Positions 50,358 through 58,344 of a stretch of DNA of 58,439 nucleotides are shown one piece after another (position 1 is the first letter of the stretch; every line of letters begins with the position of its first letter). The stretch comes from Streptococcus parasanguinis (GTDB lineage: Bacteria; Bacillota; Bacilli; Lactobacillales; Streptococcaceae), in contig JAGZKI010000005.1 in the NCBI GenBank assembly GCA_018365265.1, positions 1 to 58,439 on the forward strand, read 5' to 3'. The position numbers and the translations under genes are program-made. A model generated the notes under the pieces. That model saw only the letters and a list, made by a program, of their open reading frames with translations, did no database searches and was not told the origin of the DNA.

Positions 50358-50539
50358 AGATATGATAGAATATAAATAAGTTTTTATCCAGAGACTAAAA
50401 CTTTAGGAAGTTATATATTGAAATTATCAAAAATGATCGCTATAAATTATTAATAATGATACTCTCAAACAAGAGTAGGCTTAACGGAAGTAGTGTTTGC
50501 TATACCTTAATAACTTTTCGATATGGAATGGAGATAAGT

Positions 50540-51403
50540 ATGATTTTAGGTGAAACTTATAGGAAAATAAGAGAAGAAAAGGGAATTTCTATTTCTTCAT
50601 TAGCAGGTGCTGAAATTTCAAAATCTCAAATATCTAGATTTGAATTAGGAGAAACAGAGATTTCTGTCTTTAAGTTATTGTATCTTCTTGAAAGAATAGG
50701 AGTAACACTAGAGGAATTTCTGCTTATCTGTAATCATTATCAACCTTCGGATTTTAATACCTTAATAGCTTCTGTTAAACAGGCCGCATATAATGAAGAT
50801 TCTCAAGCATTACTAGATATGGTAGAGAAAGAAATAGAACTTTTTCATAGGACAAATTCTCATTACCATAAATTAAATGCTATTTTCATTGAAAGTATTG
50901 TTTCGGGAATGGATAAGAATCATCAATTGAGTCGTCAAGACGCCTCTTATCTTACAAACTATTTATTTTCTGTTGAAAACTGGGGTTATTACGAAACGCT
51001 CATCCTTGGAAATTGCTGTCGTGTTCTATCTCCAGATTTATTATTTAGATATGCCAAAGAGGCGCTCAAAAAAGGGAAGTTGTATAGCTCTATACCTAAA
51101 AATAGACAATCTCTCATTCAACTACTTCTCAATTCTTTGATTATAATGATTGAGAACGACTTATATGAGGAATCTTTATTTTTAAAACAGGCTACGAAGA
51201 ATATATTAGCGGATTCCACAGATTTTTTTGAACAAACTATTTTGCTGTATTTAGATGGATATTTGGAACTGAAATTCTATCATAATCAAAAATCACTTTT
51301 AAAAATCGAAGAAGCTTTAAAAATTTTCGAACTCTTCAATAAAACAATCTACAAAAATTACAAAGAATACTTTGAGAAACACATCATTCATTTAGTAGAC
51401 TAG
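50540..51403 (+). CDS. Rgg/GadR/MutR-family transcriptional regulator
   Basis: The 287-residue protein has the Rgg layout: an N-terminal helix-turn-helix (YRKIREEKGISISSLAG, then SKSQISRFELGETEISV, about residues 5-40) and a long helical repeat domain that senses short peptides in many Rgg proteins. I chose ATG 50540, with GGAGATAAGT upstream and the usual MILGETYRKIR start, over ATG 50456. It converges with an ABC exporter gene, 9 bp from its stop. No convincing SHP peptide gene is adjacent. It may activate the exporter through the palindrome at 53061-53074. Codon use is AT-rich, as in the exporter. Confidence 0.85.
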   Translation: MILGETYRKIREEKGISISSLAGAEISKSQISRFELGETEISVFKLLYLLERIGVTLEEFLLICNHYQPSDFNTLIASVKQAAYNEDSQALLDMVEKEIELFHRTNSHYHKLNAIFIESIVSGMDKNHQLSRQDASYLTNYLFSVENWGYYETLILGNCCRVLSPDLLFRYAKEALKKGKLYSSIPKNRQSLIQLLLNSLIIMIENDLYEESLFLKQATKNILADSTDFFEQTILLYLDGYLELKFYHNQKSLLKIEEALKIFELFNKTIYKNYKEYFEKHIIHLVD

Positions 51404-51412
51404 GCCATTTAT

Positions 51413-52996
51413 CTATAGGGTAATAACGTGATCAAACTCTTCCAATATTTCTGGATTTTGATCATGAGTAATGACAATAACAATTGCATCTTTAATGGAT
51501 AGAATGTAGTCCATCATTGCTTTGGCTTTTATTGGATCAAGGTTGCTTGTAGGTTCGTCAAAAATATATACAGAATATGGTTTGGCTAAAAACCTAGCTA
51601 AATCAATTCGTTGCTTTTCTCCTTCTGAAATGGTTTGATTTGATTGAGATAGACTCTTATTAAGGAAGTCTTCACTAAATCCTAAGGCTTTTCTTAATTT
51701 TTCAGTTAAATAAAGGTTTCTGGACAGTTTGATATTCTCTAGGATATTTCCTTCAATCAGAAAATCATTTTTTTGCACAAATGCAATATCTTTATATAAC
51801 TCCTCTGAGGGAATATCAATATTCTGTTTTCCGTTGATTTTTATTTCCCCATCATAAAGATTTTTGGAATAATAGTTTAGTATTAATTTTACTAAAGTTG
51901 TTTTCCCAGCTCCTGAAGCACCTATAATCGCATAGCGTTTGCCTTTTTTAAATTCATAGGAAAAATGATCAAATAATATTTTATTTTCAATTTCATAATG
52001 TAATTGGCTAATAGAAATGGTCGAAATGTTATCACAATCAATTGTCCTTGTTTTATGGAAAATTTCATGATTTGTCTCATATAAATTTTCTTGGATATTA
52101 TCAATAATGGACTTGCTACTGCTGATTAAATTTTTATTGTAAAGAATAGATTGTAATGGAGCAAAAACACCGTTTAATAATTGAATACTTGCTACTAGTA
52201 ATCCAATAGTCAGTAAGTTATTTCTTACAAAAAAGATACCAGCAACCATACAGGATAGTTGAGAGCCAAAACTTAGTAAAATTCCAGTAGTTGAAGCTAA
52301 GTCTTTTAAGAATTGATATGTTTTTCTGGACTCTTCAAATTCTAAACTGATTTCCTGAATTTTTTCTTGGGTCCAGCTTTGAATATTTAATAACTTAATT
52401 TGTTCAAAACCATTAATAAAGTTTGTCATTTTTGACAAATAGTGATTATTTTGTAGAGAATAATTATTTGTTGATTTAGTCATTAACTTTCCAGGAATTT
52501 GTGATAGAAAAATCGTTATACTCGACAATAAAAGAAAGACTAATGCTAATCGCCATTCTATATAAATAATAGCAACCACACTCATGATAAGGCTCCCTAA
52601 ATTTGCAATTAGAGAGATTTTAGGGATTAATAAATTTTCTTGAATAAGGTCACTGTTTTTGGTGATATTATTTAAGAAATCTGAATGGTTACGGTTGTCA
52701 ATTTGGTTAAATTCACGCGATAAATAATGTAATAAGAGACGCCTTTTTAGATCTAAAATAACTTTTTTTACATATTGGTTTTTAAGATAGGAATAGGAAC
52801 AAGAAATCAAGAACCACAGTAAAATCGAACTTACACAAATAGTGATATGAAAGAGTAATCCACTATTTGAATTAGATATACTATCAAGTATTCTTCCTAA
52901 TTGGAGAGAGAAGAATGTCATTAAAAGAGCACTTGTCAGACTTAATAAAATAAGCAAGAAATATAGTAATTTATATTGTTTCGTAATCTGCTTCAT
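51413..52996 (-). CDS. ABC exporter (fused membrane and ATPase domains)
   Basis: The 527-residue half-transporter has five to six membrane helices in residues 1-285 and an ATPase domain. Walker A GASGAGKTT is near 362, the signature is the unusual ISEGEKQRIDLARF and Walker B is VYIFDEPTSNLD near 465. There is no peptidase C39 domain, so it does not process double-glycine leaders. I chose ATG 52996 (AGAGGTG upstream) over GTG 53005. With the convergent Rgg gene it forms an AT-rich island between polC and the toxin-antitoxin locus, so transfer is possible. Cargo is unknown; peptide or drug export is likely. Confidence 0.85.
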   Translation of the reverse strand: MKQITKQYKLLYFLLILLSLTSALLMTFFSLQLGRILDSISNSNSGLLFHITICVSSILLWFLISCSYSYLKNQYVKKVILDLKRRLLLHYLSREFNQIDNRNHSDFLNNITKNSDLIQENLLIPKISLIANLGSLIMSVVAIIYIEWRLALVFLLLSSITIFLSQIPGKLMTKSTNNYSLQNNHYLSKMTNFINGFEQIKLLNIQSWTQEKIQEISLEFEESRKTYQFLKDLASTTGILLSFGSQLSCMVAGIFFVRNNLLTIGLLVASIQLLNGVFAPLQSILYNKNLISSSKSIIDNIQENLYETNHEIFHKTRTIDCDNISTISISQLHYEIENKILFDHFSYEFKKGKRYAIIGASGAGKTTLVKLILNYYSKNLYDGEIKINGKQNIDIPSEELYKDIAFVQKNDFLIEGNILENIKLSRNLYLTEKLRKALGFSEDFLNKSLSQSNQTISEGEKQRIDLARFLAKPYSVYIFDEPTSNLDPIKAKAMMDYILSIKDAIVIVITHDQNPEILEEFDHVITL

Positions 52997-53026
52997 ATTT
53001 TTCACCTCTTAATATATGATAGCAAC

Positions 53027-53032
53027 ATTATA
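53027..53032 (-). promoter_or_regulatory. -10 box of the ABC exporter gene
   Basis: On the minus strand the bases read TATAAT, with no matching -35 at 16-18 nt. This suggests an activator-dependent promoter. Confidence 0.5.
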
Positions 53033-53060
53033 TTCTAAAACTAAAACTCAGGCTGAGATC

Positions 53061-53074
53061 TCCCATATTTGGGA
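53061..53074 (-). promoter_or_regulatory. Palindrome upstream of the ABC exporter promoter
   Basis: The inverted repeat TCCCA-TATT-TGGGA is centred about 47 nt upstream of the expected start of exporter transcription. That is a usual place for an activator such as the neighbouring Rgg protein. Confidence 0.5.
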
Positions 53075-53134
53075 TACTAATTTTATTTCTTTACTATATT
53101 TTAGTTTACAGCTATCCATTGTATATCCTATGGA

Positions 53135-53163
53135 TTTACAATAGCCTTCTTTTTTGATACAAT
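53135..53163 (+). promoter_or_regulatory. Promoter of the toxin-antitoxin operon
   Basis: TTTACA (53135-53140) and TACAAT (53158-53163) are spaced by 17 nt. An inverted repeat CCTTCTTT (53145-53152) and AAAGAAGG (53173-53180) brackets the -10 box and includes the ribosome site. Confidence 0.75.
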
Positions 53164-53187
53164 AAAAGATAGAAAGAAGGTGAGAAT

Positions 53188-53451
53188 ATGTCAAAGACGA
53201 GCATGAGTATCCGTTTGGATAGTGAGGTTAAGGAGCAAGCCCAACTGGTATTTAATCATTTAGGGATGGATATGACCACGGCTATCAACATTTTCCTTCG
53301 TCAGGCTATTCAATATCAGGGCTTACCTTTTGATGTTCGATTAGACGATCGTGGTAAGTTGCTCCAAGTAGTAACGGATGTAGAGCAAAATCGGAATATG
53401 AGTCAGCCCTTTGAATCGGTCTCAGACTTGATGGAGGACTTGCGTGCTTAA
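53188..53451 (+). CDS. RelB/DinJ-family antitoxin
   Basis: The 87-residue protein starts with the ribbon-helix-helix pattern SKTSMSIRLDSEVKEQAQLVFNHLGMDMTTAINIFL, which binds operator DNA. Its C-terminal part (SVSDLMEDLRA) should wrap the toxin. AGAAGGTGAGAAT precedes ATG 53188. The frame overlaps the toxin gene by 8 nt, the usual antitoxin-first arrangement. It should repress its own promoter, probably through the inverted repeat around the -10 box. Confidence 0.92.
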   Translation: MSKTSMSIRLDSEVKEQAQLVFNHLGMDMTTAINIFLRQAIQYQGLPFDVRLDDRGKLLQVVTDVEQNRNMSQPFESVSDLMEDLRA

Positions 53452-53722
53452 GATTCGTTATCATAAACAGTTTAAAAAAGATTTTAAGTTAGCAATGAAG
53501 CGAGGTTTGAAGGCAGAACTGTTAGAAGAAGTTTTGAATTTTCTGGTTCAAGAAAAAGAACTTCCTGTCAGATATCGTGACCATCAATTGACCAATTCCA
53601 AGCATTTCCAAGGTGTTCGGGAGTGTCATATCCAGCCGGATTGGCTTTTGGTTTACAAAGTAGATCAGGATGAATTGATTTTAAACTTGCTGAGGACAGG
53701 AAGTCACAGTGATTTGTTCTAG
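53444..53722 (+). CDS. YafQ/RelE-family mRNA interferase toxin
   Basis: The 92-residue protein is a YafQ-type ribosome-dependent endoribonuclease, kept in check by the preceding antitoxin. It has the typical C-terminal block: RDHQL, then ECHIQPDWLLVYKVD, then LLRTGSHSDLF. The conserved His, Asp and final Phe residues of the YafQ active site are all present, so it looks intact. Its ATG lies within the antitoxin gene (8-nt overlap). A third small gene follows after 17 nt in the same transcript. Confidence 0.92.
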   Translation: MLKIRYHKQFKKDFKLAMKRGLKAELLEEVLNFLVQEKELPVRYRDHQLTNSKHFQGVRECHIQPDWLLVYKVDQDELILNLLRTGSHSDLF

Positions 53723-53739
53723 AAACAAAGGAGGAGAAC

Positions 53740-53889
53740 ATGAAGTTAGAAATTTTTGCAGAAGACAAACCAGCTGAAAAAGTCTTTGAGTACAAGCTAG
53801 AAGTGGCAGACAATGTGCTGCTCTTTTCCACTGCCATGCTCTCAGGAGTGATTGCTCTAGCCAGCTTGTTTTCAGCCTTGAAAGATTAA
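53740..53889 (+). CDS. 49-residue membrane peptide, third gene of the toxin-antitoxin operon
   Basis: ATG 53740 follows a near-perfect AAAGGAGGAGAAC ribosome site. The product has a charged N-terminal half (KLEIFAEDKPAEKVFEYKLEV) and a hydrophobic C-terminal helix (VLLFSTAMLSGVIALASLF) ending in ALKD. It lies 17 nt after the toxin stop and right before a terminator, so it is co-transcribed. I recognise no family. A single-helix membrane peptide could be an accessory or an independent small protein. Confidence 0.65.
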   Translation: MKLEIFAEDKPAEKVFEYKLEVADNVLLFSTAMLSGVIALASLFSALKD

Positions 53890-53896
53890 CTGACAG

Positions 53897-53928
53897 CCTC
53901 TATTTTCCTTTTGAAAATAGAGGTTTTT
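53897..53928 (+). terminator. Terminator of the toxin-antitoxin operon
   Basis: A perfect 11-bp stem (53897-53907 with 53913-53923) and a 5-nt loop are followed by TTTTT. Confidence 0.93.
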
Positions 53929-54039
53929 CAGTCCTTTCAGATCTGATAAGTGTTTTCTTTGGCACTGGATTGTGTTACAATTTTTAATAACGATTGTTTA
54001 TGACAAGGAAATAGAAAAAATGAAACAGAGGAAAAGCGC

Positions 54040-56892
54040 GTGGCAAGATATTTAGTAGGGCCTTACAATAATAGTTGGAACTTTATGGATGCGCTTGAAA
54101 AAGCGCAGGATGGAGATACCATCGAGTTTGAAAATGGGTATGTCTTTCAATGGCCGACAGATGAGGTGATTGTGATCAACAAGAGCCTCCATTTTGTGGG
54201 GCATGTAGTTCCAAATCCAAATGGTAATGGGCGCATGTTTAACAACACGATTGAGGCTTCTTTCCGATTTGTAGAGGGAGCTCAGGTGACATTTGAAGAT
54301 CTGTGGTTTAAAGTTGGTGGGAACTATACTGCCTTGACCTTATGGAATGAGTCGGCTATCACCTGTAAACAGGTCTATTTTGAAATTACCACTCCGACAA
54401 ATAGTGAATTTTTTATCTATATGGATACGCATTCGAAAATGACATTGGATGGAGTTGGGATGAAGGTTCCGGAAAAACACCAAAGTGTCATCGGAATGTC
54501 AGCATCAGAATTGTCCATTCAAAATTCAACGATTTTTTCTAAGATAGATCTGTCAGAAGGCTCCAAGTTGACCTTAGAAAATGTCCATATTGAAAAATTT
54601 GGGAATAATACCATCCATGCCAAGGACTCAGAAGTGATCGCAAAAAATTCAACGATTACAGGCGGGGATCTGGAAAAGGACTTTCCACCAGTTTGGTTGA
54701 GGAATGTCATCTGGGAGTCTGAAAACTGTAAAATTGAGTTGCCTACCGGTACTGGAGTCTGTCTTGACAATAATGTTCAATTCAATTCGGATTCGGATCG
54801 TATGACCTCCATCAATTCATTCAATAGTATGATCCGAGCTCACCAGGCTACATTTACAGAATTTTTATGCGTCTATGAAGAATCCTTTGCTTCCCTGACT
54901 GGAGAAACAACCTTCTTGAATGAGAATGCCCAAACCATTTCATTTGGAGTTTTTGATGATGGTGTGCTGATGGCTGAGCATATGATTTGTCATAAGATTG
55001 CGGATCCTAATATACGGCTTCAAGGTGGAGCTTTTGCGAAGGTGGGTACCGTGACCTATAGGCAGGGCGATGCGCGTGATCTGACCAAGGAAATCGAGGA
55101 TGACTGTGACTATCTTGTTGGTAGAGAAGTGGCCAAGGGCAATGCGCAAGTCGTTCCTACGGGACAGACGACGGATGCAACGGTGGCTCCAACCACCGCA
55201 AGAGACTCTGGACCAGAGAAGAAACAAGATGCTCTTCAAGAACTCAATAGCCTGATTGGTCTTGAAAAAGTCAAACATGAGATCAAGAAAATGATCAACA
55301 TGGTGGAATTTAACAAGAAACGAATCGCTAGTGGCAAGGCACCTGAAAAGCAAACACTCCACGCTGCCTTTATGGGAAATCCTGGTACAGGGAAAACCAC
55401 TGTGGCCCGTCTGTTGGGACAAGTGCTCTTTGATGCGGGTGTTCTCTCAGGGGAAGAATTCCGTTTCGTGGAAGCAACGGAGTCCGATCTGATCTCTTCG
55501 AATATTGGAGGAACAGCTGAACAGACCCAAGCCCTGCTTGAAAAAGCGCGAGGAGGCATCCTCTTTATTGATGAAGCCTATAGCTTGGATAAAAAGGACA
55601 GCGGTGCGGACTTTGGGATCGAGGCGATCAATACCATCCTCAAATTTATGGAGGACAATCGTGACGACATCATGATTATCTTTGCCGGCTATACCAAGGA
55701 AATGGAGGAGTTCTTAAAAACCAATCCAGGCCTTCGTTCTCGGGTGCCAAATAATTTCATCTTTGAAGATTTCACAGGAGATGAGATTGTTCAGCTGGGC
55801 GAAATGATCCTAAGCAAAGGAGACTACAAGCTCGAAGACCGGGATTACTATGCGCGGCACGTTAAGAGGGCTTATGATGGCTCGCTAGATAAGAGCAATG
55901 GTCGCTGGATTCGTAACCTGGATGAGCAATTGACCAAGACCATGGCGGATCGGGTGGTGGCCCAAGGTTCTGATGATATTGAGACCATCCTCAATAGCGA
56001 TATCGATGCTGTCCTTAACCAAGGTAAGTATCAAGCCGGAGCCGACAAGGAAGAAGATGGGATGGCTGCCCTCAACCGTTTGGTTGGAATTGCTAAGGTG
56101 AAAGAGCAAGTCGAACAATTCGTGGCCATGGCTGAGTTCAATCAAAAACGGGCTGAACAAGGTGGCATCGTCGAAGACACGACCTTGCACTCTCTCTTTC
56201 TTGGAAATCCCGGTACAGGGAAGACGACCGTGGCCCGCATTTTGGGCAATATCCTCTTCCAAAAAGGGGTTATCAAGCAGAAGAAATTCATCGAAGTATC
56301 GCGGAGCAATCTGGTTGGAGGCTACCAAGGTCAAACAGCTTTGAAGACGCGTGAAGTCCTAGAAAGTGCACTGGGTGGAGTCCTCTTTATCGATGAGGCC
56401 TATACGCTCTATACCGGTGTAAATGATGATTTTGGGAAGGAAGCCTTGGATGAAGTCCTCAAATTTATGGAGGACCACCGCCGCGATATCGTTATTATCT
56501 TTGCCGGCTATACAAAAGAGATGCATGACTTCCTGCAGGTCAATTCAGGTCTACAAAGCCGGATCCCGACTACATTTGATTTTGAAGACTACAGCCCAGA
56601 TGAGATCGTGGAGATCGGTCTATTAGGGTTGCGTAAGCAAGGTTACCAAGTCAATGAAGCCCTTTATGGAGAGATTGTGAAAGGGAATTATATGCGTGCC
56701 AATGACCATAGTAATGGTCGCTGGGTCCGCAATCTTAATGAAAAACTCTTACGCCAAGTATCAACTCGGGTAACCCGTGAGGGTAGTACAGACTACAATT
56801 CCATTTTGGATCAAGATTTGGAAGCTTTGAGAGAGAATAGCAATTATGAACAACCCCATACTGTGGATGATCAAGGCTATGTTCTTCCTTAA
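54040..56892 (+). CDS. Beta-helix / tandem CbxX-type AAA+ ATPase
   Basis: The 950-residue cytoplasmic protein has three parts. Residues 1 to about 360 look like a right-handed parallel beta-helix (repeating short strands such as SELSIQNSTI, SKLTLENVHI, SEVIAKNSTI). A Thr-rich linker follows. Then come two AAA+ modules of the CbxX/CfqX-SpoVK-EccA class, each with GNPGTGKTT (about 446 and 727), a Walker B ILFIDEAY or VLFIDEAY, and the pore-side FAGYTKEM block. EccA of mycobacterial type VII systems has the same AAA+ class. It starts with GTG 54040 (GAGGAAAAG upstream); the ATG frame upstream is closed. Client and role are unknown. Confidence 0.85.
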   Translation: MARYLVGPYNNSWNFMDALEKAQDGDTIEFENGYVFQWPTDEVIVINKSLHFVGHVVPNPNGNGRMFNNTIEASFRFVEGAQVTFEDLWFKVGGNYTALTLWNESAITCKQVYFEITTPTNSEFFIYMDTHSKMTLDGVGMKVPEKHQSVIGMSASELSIQNSTIFSKIDLSEGSKLTLENVHIEKFGNNTIHAKDSEVIAKNSTITGGDLEKDFPPVWLRNVIWESENCKIELPTGTGVCLDNNVQFNSDSDRMTSINSFNSMIRAHQATFTEFLCVYEESFASLTGETTFLNENAQTISFGVFDDGVLMAEHMICHKIADPNIRLQGGAFAKVGTVTYRQGDARDLTKEIEDDCDYLVGREVAKGNAQVVPTGQTTDATVAPTTARDSGPEKKQDALQELNSLIGLEKVKHEIKKMINMVEFNKKRIASGKAPEKQTLHAAFMGNPGTGKTTVARLLGQVLFDAGVLSGEEFRFVEATESDLISSNIGGTAEQTQALLEKARGGILFIDEAYSLDKKDSGADFGIEAINTILKFMEDNRDDIMIIFAGYTKEMEEFLKTNPGLRSRVPNNFIFEDFTGDEIVQLGEMILSKGDYKLEDRDYYARHVKRAYDGSLDKSNGRWIRNLDEQLTKTMADRVVAQGSDDIETILNSDIDAVLNQGKYQAGADKEEDGMAALNRLVGIAKVKEQVEQFVAMAEFNQKRAEQGGIVEDTTLHSLFLGNPGTGKTTVARILGNILFQKGVIKQKKFIEVSRSNLVGGYQGQTALKTREVLESALGGVLFIDEAYTLYTGVNDDFGKEALDEVLKFMEDHRRDIVIIFAGYTKEMHDFLQVNSGLQSRIPTTFDFEDYSPDEIVEIGLLGLRKQGYQVNEALYGEIVKGNYMRANDHSNGRWVRNLNEKLLRQVSTRVTREGSTDYNSILDQDLEALRENSNYEQPHTVDDQGYVLP

Positions 56893-56913
56893 GATAGAAA
56901 GGACAAGAAAAAG

Positions 56914-56950
56914 GAGGCTGGGACACAAGTCCTAGCCTCTCAATTATTTT
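56914..56950 (+). terminator. Terminator of the AAA+ gene (repeat-family hairpin)
   Basis: An 11-bp stem (56914-56924 with 56929-56939, one G-U) with loop ACAA is followed by TCAATTATTTTT. The GGCTGGGAC...GTCCTAGCC core recurs in streptococcal intergenic repeats. Confidence 0.7.
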
Positions 56951-56977
56951 TGGATTGTCGAGCAAGACGCAGTGGTT

Positions 56978-57029
56978 GAGTGGGACGACGAAATCGAATT
57001 CTAACGAATTACCGATTTCTGTCCCACTC
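56978..57029. repeat. Palindromic intergenic repeat, copy 1
   Basis: GAGTGGGAC and GTCCCACTC close a long imperfect palindrome with GAAATCGAATTC and GAATTACCGATTTC inside. Its core reappears at 58345-58380 in the opposite orientation. Confidence 0.65.
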
Positions 57030-57047
57030 TCTTTTTGCATGGACTTA

Positions 57048-57056
57048 TGGTATACT
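57048..57056 (+). promoter_or_regulatory. Extended -10 promoter of pepS
   Basis: TGGTATACT is an extended -10 box located 34 nt before ATG 57091. Confidence 0.65.
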
Positions 57057-57090
57057 AGGAGAAGATCATTCACTTATGAAGGAGAAAACA

Positions 57091-58332
57091 ATGGTTTTAC
57101 CAAATTTTAAAGAAAACCTCGAAAAATACGCTAAATTGTTAGTGGCGAACGGCATCAACGTGCAACCTGGCCATACCTTGGTCTTGAACATCGATGTGGA
57201 ACAAAGAGAATTGGCCCACTTGATTGTGAAGGAAGCCTATGCTTTGGGTGCGCACGAAGTGATTGTCCAATGGGCAGATGACTTCACTACCCGGGAGAAA
57301 TTCCTCCATGCACCGATGGATCGTTTGGACAATGTCCCAGACTATAAGATCGCGGAAATGAACTACCTCTTAGACCACAAGGCTAGTCGCTTGGGTGTGC
57401 GCTCGTCTGATCCAGGTGCCTTAAATGGTGTTGATGCAGAGAAGCTTTCTGCCTCGGCTAAGGCTTTGGGCATGGCCATGAAACCAATGCGCATCGCTAC
57501 TCAATCCAACAAGGTCAGCTGGACCGTTGCTGCTGCAGCAGGACTAGAATGGGCGAAAAAGGTCTTCCCGAATGCGGCGAGCGATGAAGAAGCAGTGGAT
57601 CTCCTATGGGATCAGATCTTTAAGACCTGCCGGGTCTATGAGGAAGATCCCGTCAAGGCTTGGGAAGAGCATGCTGCTATTCTCAAGAGCAAGGCAGATA
57701 CACTAAATAAGGAACAATTCTCAGCCCTTCATTACACAGCCCCAGGGACTGATTTGACTCTTGGCTTGCCGAAAAACCACGTCTGGGAATCTGCCGGAGC
57801 CATCAATGCCCAAGGTGAAAGCTTCTTGCCAAACATGCCGACAGAAGAGGTCTTCACAGCTCCTGACTTCCGCCGTGCTGAAGGTTATGTAACTTCTACA
57901 AAACCGCTTAGCTACAACGGAAACATCATCGAAGGGATCAAAGTGACCTTTGAAAATGGAGAAATTGTGGATATCACAGCTGAAAAAGGCGATCAAGTCA
58001 TGAAAGATTTGGTCTTCAAAAACAAGGGAGCGCGTGCCTTGGGTGAATGTGCTCTCGTACCAGACCCAAGTCCAATTTCACAGTCAGGCATTACCTTCTT
58101 CAACACTCTCTTTGACGAAAATGCCTCTAACCACTTGGCCATCGGAGCAGCCTATGCAACCAGCGTAGAAGGTGGTGCAGAGTTCACAGAAGAAGAACTC
58201 GAAGCAGCCGGCCTCAACCGCTCAGATGTTCACGTCGACTTCATGATCGGCTCAAGCCAAATGAATATCGACGGCATCCGAGAAGACGGCACCCTCGTCC
58301 CAGTCTTCCGCAACGGAGATTGGGCAATATAG
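57091..58332 (+). CDS. pepS: Aminopeptidase PepS (peptidase family M29)
   Basis: PepS is a cytoplasmic metal-dependent aminopeptidase of lactic bacteria that trims peptides, preferring Arg and aromatic N-termini. The 413 residues match the family length. The M29 metal-binding region is complete: ALGECALVP, then NTLFDENASNHLAIGAAYA, then VHVDFMIGS. AAGGAGAAAACA precedes ATG 57091; upstream in-frame starts (ATG 57076 and earlier) lack comparable sites. It has its own promoter and is followed by a palindromic repeat. Confidence 0.94.
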   Translation: MVLPNFKENLEKYAKLLVANGINVQPGHTLVLNIDVEQRELAHLIVKEAYALGAHEVIVQWADDFTTREKFLHAPMDRLDNVPDYKIAEMNYLLDHKASRLGVRSSDPGALNGVDAEKLSASAKALGMAMKPMRIATQSNKVSWTVAAAAGLEWAKKVFPNAASDEEAVDLLWDQIFKTCRVYEEDPVKAWEEHAAILKSKADTLNKEQFSALHYTAPGTDLTLGLPKNHVWESAGAINAQGESFLPNMPTEEVFTAPDFRRAEGYVTSTKPLSYNGNIIEGIKVTFENGEIVDITAEKGDQVMKDLVFKNKGARALGECALVPDPSPISQSGITFFNTLFDENASNHLAIGAAYATSVEGGAEFTEEELEAAGLNRSDVHVDFMIGSSQMNIDGIREDGTLVPVFRNGDWAI

Positions 58333-58344
58333 GGAGCAAAACAG

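Noticed and set aside
50324..50359. 11-residue hydrophobic frame (MIFMIFISAGF) upstream of the Rgg gene as a pheromone
   Set aside because: It lies inside the polC terminator hairpin and has no good ribosome site.
53048..53119. 23-residue minus-strand frame upstream of the ABC exporter as a peptide signal
   Set aside because: It is not hydrophobic, has no promoter and overlaps the palindrome. It could be revisited if conserved.
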